From positions 1-9,407 of the forward strand of contig JAKBAG010000107.1 of NCBI GenBank assembly GCA_021809235.1: 9,407 nucleotides of DNA. The letters are read 5' to 3'. The position numbers and the translations under genes were made by a program. The notes beneath the pieces are model-generated. The model was not told the DNA's origin, made no database searches, and was given only the letters and a program-made list of their open reading frames with translations. The DNA comes from Acidobacteriota bacterium (lineage in GTDB: Bacteria; Acidobacteriota; Terriglobia; Terriglobales; Acidobacteriaceae). The stretch's first letter is position 1. Each line of letters opens with the position of its first letter. This document shows, one piece after another, positions 6,991 to 9,407 of the stretch.

Positions 6991-7665
6991 CTATTTCTTG
7001 GCGGATTTAACTTTGCGTTGATTCTGACGATGACGGGTCGGTGACATCCCATAGAAGCGTCTGTAGTCCCTCACGAAATGACTGACATCCGGCGCACCAA
7101 CAAAGGCAGCCACCTCCTTGATGCGCAGCATGCTCCCTGTCACCAAAGCATGTGCTCGTTGCATGCGACGAATTCGAATATAGGTATGGAAAGGTATGGC
7201 CGTACCCTGTTTAAACAGGTGACGCAGACGGGAGACAGACAGATTTATTCTTTCTGCAGCAGCTTCTATCGTGACATCCTGCGGAGGTGCATGATCAATG
7301 AACTCAAGAACTGCGAGAATTCTGGGATCAGGGTCATACGACAGCTTGTAGAATTCCAGCAGATCAGAAAGCGATTCTGCCGTATCCACCTCCTGCAACT
7401 GCCGGTCTCTCATCTCGGATTCCACTACAGTTTCCACAGTTCCTCTTTCGGCTGAACCAGGATGACTCCCCTTCGGACCAGTTGCAGAATTGCCTACAAC
7501 CCCGTATGCACGTTTCCATTCCTTGCTGAAGGTTGATTCTGCTCGCAGGAACAGGCATCCATGAATTCCCCAATACGGAATGCTCAATTCGTATTCTGCG
7601 GTTAGTCCGCAGCGGGGGCGGGATAAAGCGAAACCAGTTGTTGCTGGCTGTCGGCTATGCCACAT
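6991..7665 (-). CDS. AraC-family transcriptional regulator with short atypical N-terminus
   Basis: A 224-residue protein whose last 110 residues form an AraC/XylS DNA-binding domain: first helix-turn-helix around 133-152 (TIEAAAERINLSVSRLRHLF), linker helix with YIRIRRMQRAHALV (162-175), second helix-turn-helix around 182-203 (IKEVAAFVGAPDVSHFVRDY) and the closing FYGMSPTRHR signature. The N-terminal 105 residues do not look like the usual cupin or other sensor domain and are short for this family. The start at 7665 is well supported: AGGTGA, a perfect anti-16S match, lies 6 nt before ATG. The alternative Met85 would remove most of the non-HTH part. The gene ends 196 nt upstream of the oxidase gene on the same strand, so it probably activates that cassette, though this is inferred only from position. 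The Lys/Arg-rich tail (RQNQRKVKSAKK) is common for DNA-binding proteins. Confidence 0.85.
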   Translation of the reverse strand: MWHSRQPATTGFALSRPRCGLTAEYELSIPYWGIHGCLFLRAESTFSKEWKRAYGVVGNSATGPKGSHPGSAERGTVETVVESEMRDRQLQEVDTAESLSDLLEFYKLSYDPDPRILAVLEFIDHAPPQDVTIEAAAERINLSVSRLRHLFKQGTAIPFHTYIRIRRMQRAHALVTGSMLRIKEVAAFVGAPDVSHFVRDYRRFYGMSPTRHRQNQRKVKSAKK

Positions 7666-7935
7666 GCCCAGTCACCTGAAATACAGAGCAATTCGCCACC
7701 TTAGTCGTGTGATAGATGCTTAATCTGCGAGATGAAATCCTGTGATCCAAACAGCCGATGAACACGCTCTACCCAACATTGGCGCTTCATCTGCGTCCCA
7801 CCGATGCATGCATTCAGACTGAATGCTTGCATCGAATTTACGGAAGGTGCGGATGCATTGCTGGCCGCTATTGCAAAATCAACCCATAGGCAAAGCATCC
7901 GGCTACGGTGTCGTCTTGCCTCAGGCTGAGCAACT
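7666..7935. other. Intergenic region upstream of the AraC regulator gene
   Basis: This 270-nt gap holds the regulator's ribosome binding site (AGGTGA, 7672-7677) and a long inverted repeat (7802-7834). ATGCATT occurs twice, at 7808-7814 and 7853-7859. A 65-codon frame on the minus strand (7701-7898) spans the inverted repeat, but has no ribosome binding site and no recognisable product. No convincing -35/-10 pair was found. Confidence 0.45.
7802..7834. repeat. 15-bp near-perfect inverted repeat with 3-nt loop
   Basis: Arms 7802-7816 and 7820-7834 pair at 14 of 15 positions (one T-T mismatch, 7809/7827) around the loop GAC; the inner 7 bp are GCATTCA/TGAATGC. It lies between the stop of the secreted-protein gene and the start of the AraC gene, both on the minus strand. 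There is no T-run on either side, so a classical intrinsic terminator is not supported. It could be a rho-independent-like stop without a U-tract, an RNA-stabilising hairpin, a repetitive palindromic element or a regulator site. Confidence 0.7.
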
Positions 7936-8454
7936 TCACTGTGTCTGTGGTGGATTGGCCGTGGATGAACTACCGGCTGCAGGGCTATTACCTGTTTTCA
8001 CCGGGGGCGGCTGCGAAGATGTAGCGGAAGCTGGGATCGAAGGACTAGCATCCGCTGCCGCTCCATTCGTCTGTGCTGGATCCGGCGGGATCGGCTGCTG
8101 CTTGGCCATGGAGGCTGGCTTGGGATGCGTTGTGGGAAATATACGCACTTCGGGAGAATCTTCCGAATACGAGCGGGCTGATTTTGCCGTGTCAGCATTA
8201 CCTTTCCACAGTGGCTTTCTGTGTCCGTCAGCAAAGACTTCCACAGGAATTCCCCACTCATATTCCACCGTGCCACCAGGCTCCGGCTTCAAAGTCGGGT
8301 TAGGTGAATGTTTGCCGGCTAAGTTGACGGACTTAGTCCCAACTGATTGGACAACAGACGCGACTGTCTTGGCAGGTGGAGTTGAGACTTGCTGTGCATG
8401 TGCGCGAGCAGGCAGGAACACAAGAGCAATGGATAACCAGTATGCGTGTTTCAT
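7936..8454 (-). CDS. Small secreted protein, Pro/Ser/Ala-rich, unknown function
   Basis: A 172-residue protein of no family I recognise. It begins MKHAYWLSIALVFLPARAHA|QQ, a clear Sec signal peptide with an AHA cleavage site. The middle holds a short ordered-looking segment, TVEYEWGIPVEVFADGHRKP (62-81), with WKGN just after. Residues from about 112 to the end are low-complexity Pro, Ala, Ser, Thr and Gln and are probably disordered. The frame is open upstream to an ATG at 8574, but that start has no ribosome binding site and would put 40 residues before the signal peptide; ATG 8454 has GAGGAG four nt before it and is preferred. A sigma-70-like promoter lies about 70 nt upstream. It could be a periplasmic or surface protein; no functional link to the neighbouring regulator or oxidase is visible. 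Confidence 0.75.
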   Translation of the reverse strand: MKHAYWLSIALVFLPARAHAQQVSTPPAKTVASVVQSVGTKSVNLAGKHSPNPTLKPEPGGTVEYEWGIPVEVFADGHRKPLWKGNADTAKSARSYSEDSPEVRIFPTTHPKPASMAKQQPIPPDPAQTNGAAADASPSIPASATSSQPPPVKTGNSPAAGSSSTANPPQTQ

Positions 8455-8618
8455 TTTTCTCCTCGAAGGCAACGAATTTCCCCGATTGAGATTCGTTTCT
8501 GGGGGTTGGTCGGAGACGTGTGAAGTATAGGAAAACCGAATCGGGATGGCAAGAAATTCGCCAATCCAATGCATGACTTCACATCCCGCGCATTCTCCAA
8601 CATGGTGTCAAACATCAT
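8451..8618 (-). CDS. Possible 55-codon ORF overlapping both neighbours
   Basis: The upstream gene's stop (8615-8617) overlaps an ATG at 8616-8618, giving ATGATG just after AGGAGG. The frame stays open for 55 codons (starting MMFDTMLENARDVKSCIGL) and its TGA (8451-8453) overlaps the ATG of the secreted-protein gene. Overlaps at both ends plus a perfect Shine-Dalgarno suggest translational coupling; the second ATG (8613-8615) has better spacing from AGGAGG. Against it: no recognisable domain, the length can occur by chance, and a good promoter (8524-8552) lies inside it, which would be natural if this were simply an intergenic region. Confidence 0.33.
   Translation of the reverse strand: MMFDTMLENARDVKSCIGLANFLPSRFGFPILHTSPTNPQKRISIGEIRCLRGEK
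8524..8552 (-). promoter_or_regulatory. Sigma-70-like promoter for the secreted-protein gene
   Basis: On the minus strand TTGCCA (8547-8552) and TATACT (8524-8529) are separated by exactly 17 nt. Each matches the sigma-70 consensus at 5 of 6 positions. Transcription would begin near 8517, leaving a leader of about 60 nt before ATG 8454. This is the best promoter match I found in the window. Confidence 0.6.
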
Positions 8619-9406
8619 TTCCTCCTGATTACTTGCCGGGAGCGTAATTCAGGATCTACCTGCACCAAGGATCCGATTTCTGCATCCAGATCAATGGCGG
8701 TCTCGGAGAGTATCTCCAGTTCTTGATCCTCCAGAACGCCGGGACGACTTCGTTTGGCAAGAATCTGATCTCGGCTCGTAAGCACAGCATGGACCTGACC
8801 GGAACAGAGTGCAATCACGGACTCAATCACGGTATCCATCTGCGGATTCCGGGTTCGCAAACGCATCGCGAGCAGCAGCTCCAGCGTCAAATCTGCGCTG
8901 AGCATAGCATCTCCGGTAACCCAGCTATTGACAGTGAATAGCGTGATCGGTAGTCCGCTGGCATTGAGTCCGATGGATAGCAAATGTCGGGTTTTGGATC
9001 GGGATAGCCGAGCACAGGTCAACCGACGGAATTCTTTTTCACGTGTGGTGTTAGTTTGAGAACTCCACAGGGATTGTCGCGCAAAAAGATGGATGTGCCC
9101 GTGCTCGATACCGCCGGGACGGTCCTCTGGAGCATGTGAGTGGTAGAACCACTGATATCCGCGCGCAGCATCGACGGCATCATTCTCCGGATAGTGCTCC
9201 CACTGACGGGGCACCCGTCCGCACAACAACCTGGTCAGCAGATGCTCCTGCCTGGTAGCAAGATCGGAATAGACCTTCTGCACGCGCACAGCTGCAGTCA
9301 ATCGGCGCCGAGGAGTAACGCCGATTGCTGCAGTCCAGATTTCGCCGGTAGCTAGACCTTGGGCGCGCATTTGGCTCCGCACTTGGCCGCGCACTTGTGC
9401 ATCTTC
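8615..9406 (-). CDS. DUF6969-like protein, 5' end possibly outside window
   Basis: At least 259 residues counted from a GTG at 9394; the frame is open to the window edge, so the start is uncertain (GTG 9394, ATG 9370 or outside). The features match what I recall of the uncharacterised DUF6969 family: QWEHYP (64-69), YHSHAPEDRPGGIEHGHIHLF (84-104 overall, His-rich), HLLSIGLNASGLPITLFTVNSWVTG (137-161 overall) and the C-terminal SRDQILAKR...LEDQELEILS. The repeated histidines (H85, H87, H98, H100, H102) could form a metal site. Function is unknown in the family; no signal peptide can be judged because the N-terminus is uncertain. The first residues are a QVRx repeat that looks like an added, non-family tail. 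The stop overlaps the possible 55-codon ORF. Family assignment is from memory of sequence patterns, not a search. Confidence 0.72.
   Translation of the reverse strand, partial: EDAQVRGQVRSQMRAQGLATGEIWTAAIGVTPRRRLTAAVRVQKVYSDLATRQEHLLTRLLCGRVPRQWEHYPENDAVDAARGYQWFYHSHAPEDRPGGIEHGHIHLFARQSLWSSQTNTTREKEFRRLTCARLSRSKTRHLLSIGLNASGLPITLFTVNSWVTGDAMLSADLTLELLLAMRLRTRNPQMDTVIESVIALCSGQVHAVLTSRDQILAKRSRPGVLEDQELEILSETAIDLDAEIGSLVQVDPELRSRQVIRRK
9358..9397 (-). repeat. 12-bp tandem repeat at the start of the DUF6969-like gene
   Basis: Three 12-nt units (CAAGTGCGCGGC, CAAGTGCGGAGC, CAAATGCGCGCC) plus a partial CAAG run in frame on the minus strand and encode QVRG-QVRS-QMRA-Q. The unit length is a multiple of three, so copy changes would keep the frame. 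It may extend beyond the window edge region only partially: the bases before it (GGAAGATGCA) no longer match. Confidence 0.6.
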
Positions 9407-9407
9407 C

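Noticed and set aside
7701..7898. 65-codon minus-strand frame upstream of the AraC gene
   Set aside because: No ribosome binding site, no recognisable domain, and it runs through the long palindrome; more likely non-coding.
7915..7932. TTGC-TCAG/CTGA-GCAA inverted repeat just after the secreted-protein stop as a terminator
   Set aside because: It has a bulged base, a one-base loop and no T-tract.
8455..8574. Upstream extension of the small secreted protein to ATG 8574
   Set aside because: No ribosome binding site there, a promoter lies within the extension, and the signal peptide starts at ATG 8454.

Overview
The window reads as a chromosomal segment from a Gram-negative-type bacterium with moderate GC (slightly above half by eye). 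Exported proteins carry Tat or Sec signals and ribosome binding sites are AGGAGG-like. The mix of a tetraether-lipid-synthase-like radical SAM protein, a Tat-exported multicopper oxidase, a SCO-type copper chaperone and many secreted proteins would fit an acidobacterium, but there is no rRNA or other phylogenetic marker, so that is an inference. I see no tRNA, rRNA, CRISPR array, insertion sequence or phage gene.

Left part (1-2157, + strand): three tightly packed genes. They are the C-terminal part of a radical SAM protein of the Tes/MJ0619 type (5' end outside the window), a class I SAM-dependent methyltransferase with unusual cysteines, and an exported peroxiredoxin-like protein. The gaps are 3 nt and then a 4-nt ATGA overlap, so this looks like one operon, perhaps a lipid-modification pathway with a redox partner.

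Middle part (2330-6794, - strand): a four-gene cassette transcribed toward the first operon and convergent with it. In transcription order it holds a Tat-exported CotA/bilirubin-oxidase-like multicopper oxidase, a Tat-exported SCO1/SenC-like copper chaperone, a 533-residue secreted protein of unknown family with histidine clusters, and a TlpA/ResA-like thioredoxin. The last three genes are separated by only 4 nt each. The natural reading is an extracytoplasmic copper-oxidase module: SCO loads copper, the thioredoxin keeps the SCO or oxidase cysteines reduced, and the unknown protein is an accessory subunit or substrate-binding partner. This cassette is the most promising candidate for an undescribed system in the window.

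Right part (6991-9407, - strand): an AraC-type regulator lacking a recognisable sensor domain lies just upstream of the oxidase cassette. Two small inverted repeats in the 196-nt gap between them are operator candidates. Further upstream come a strong 15-bp inverted repeat, a small secreted Pro/Ser/Ala-rich protein with a good sigma-70-like promoter, a possible 55-codon ORF that overlaps both neighbours, and the 3' portion of a gene resembling the DUF6969 family.
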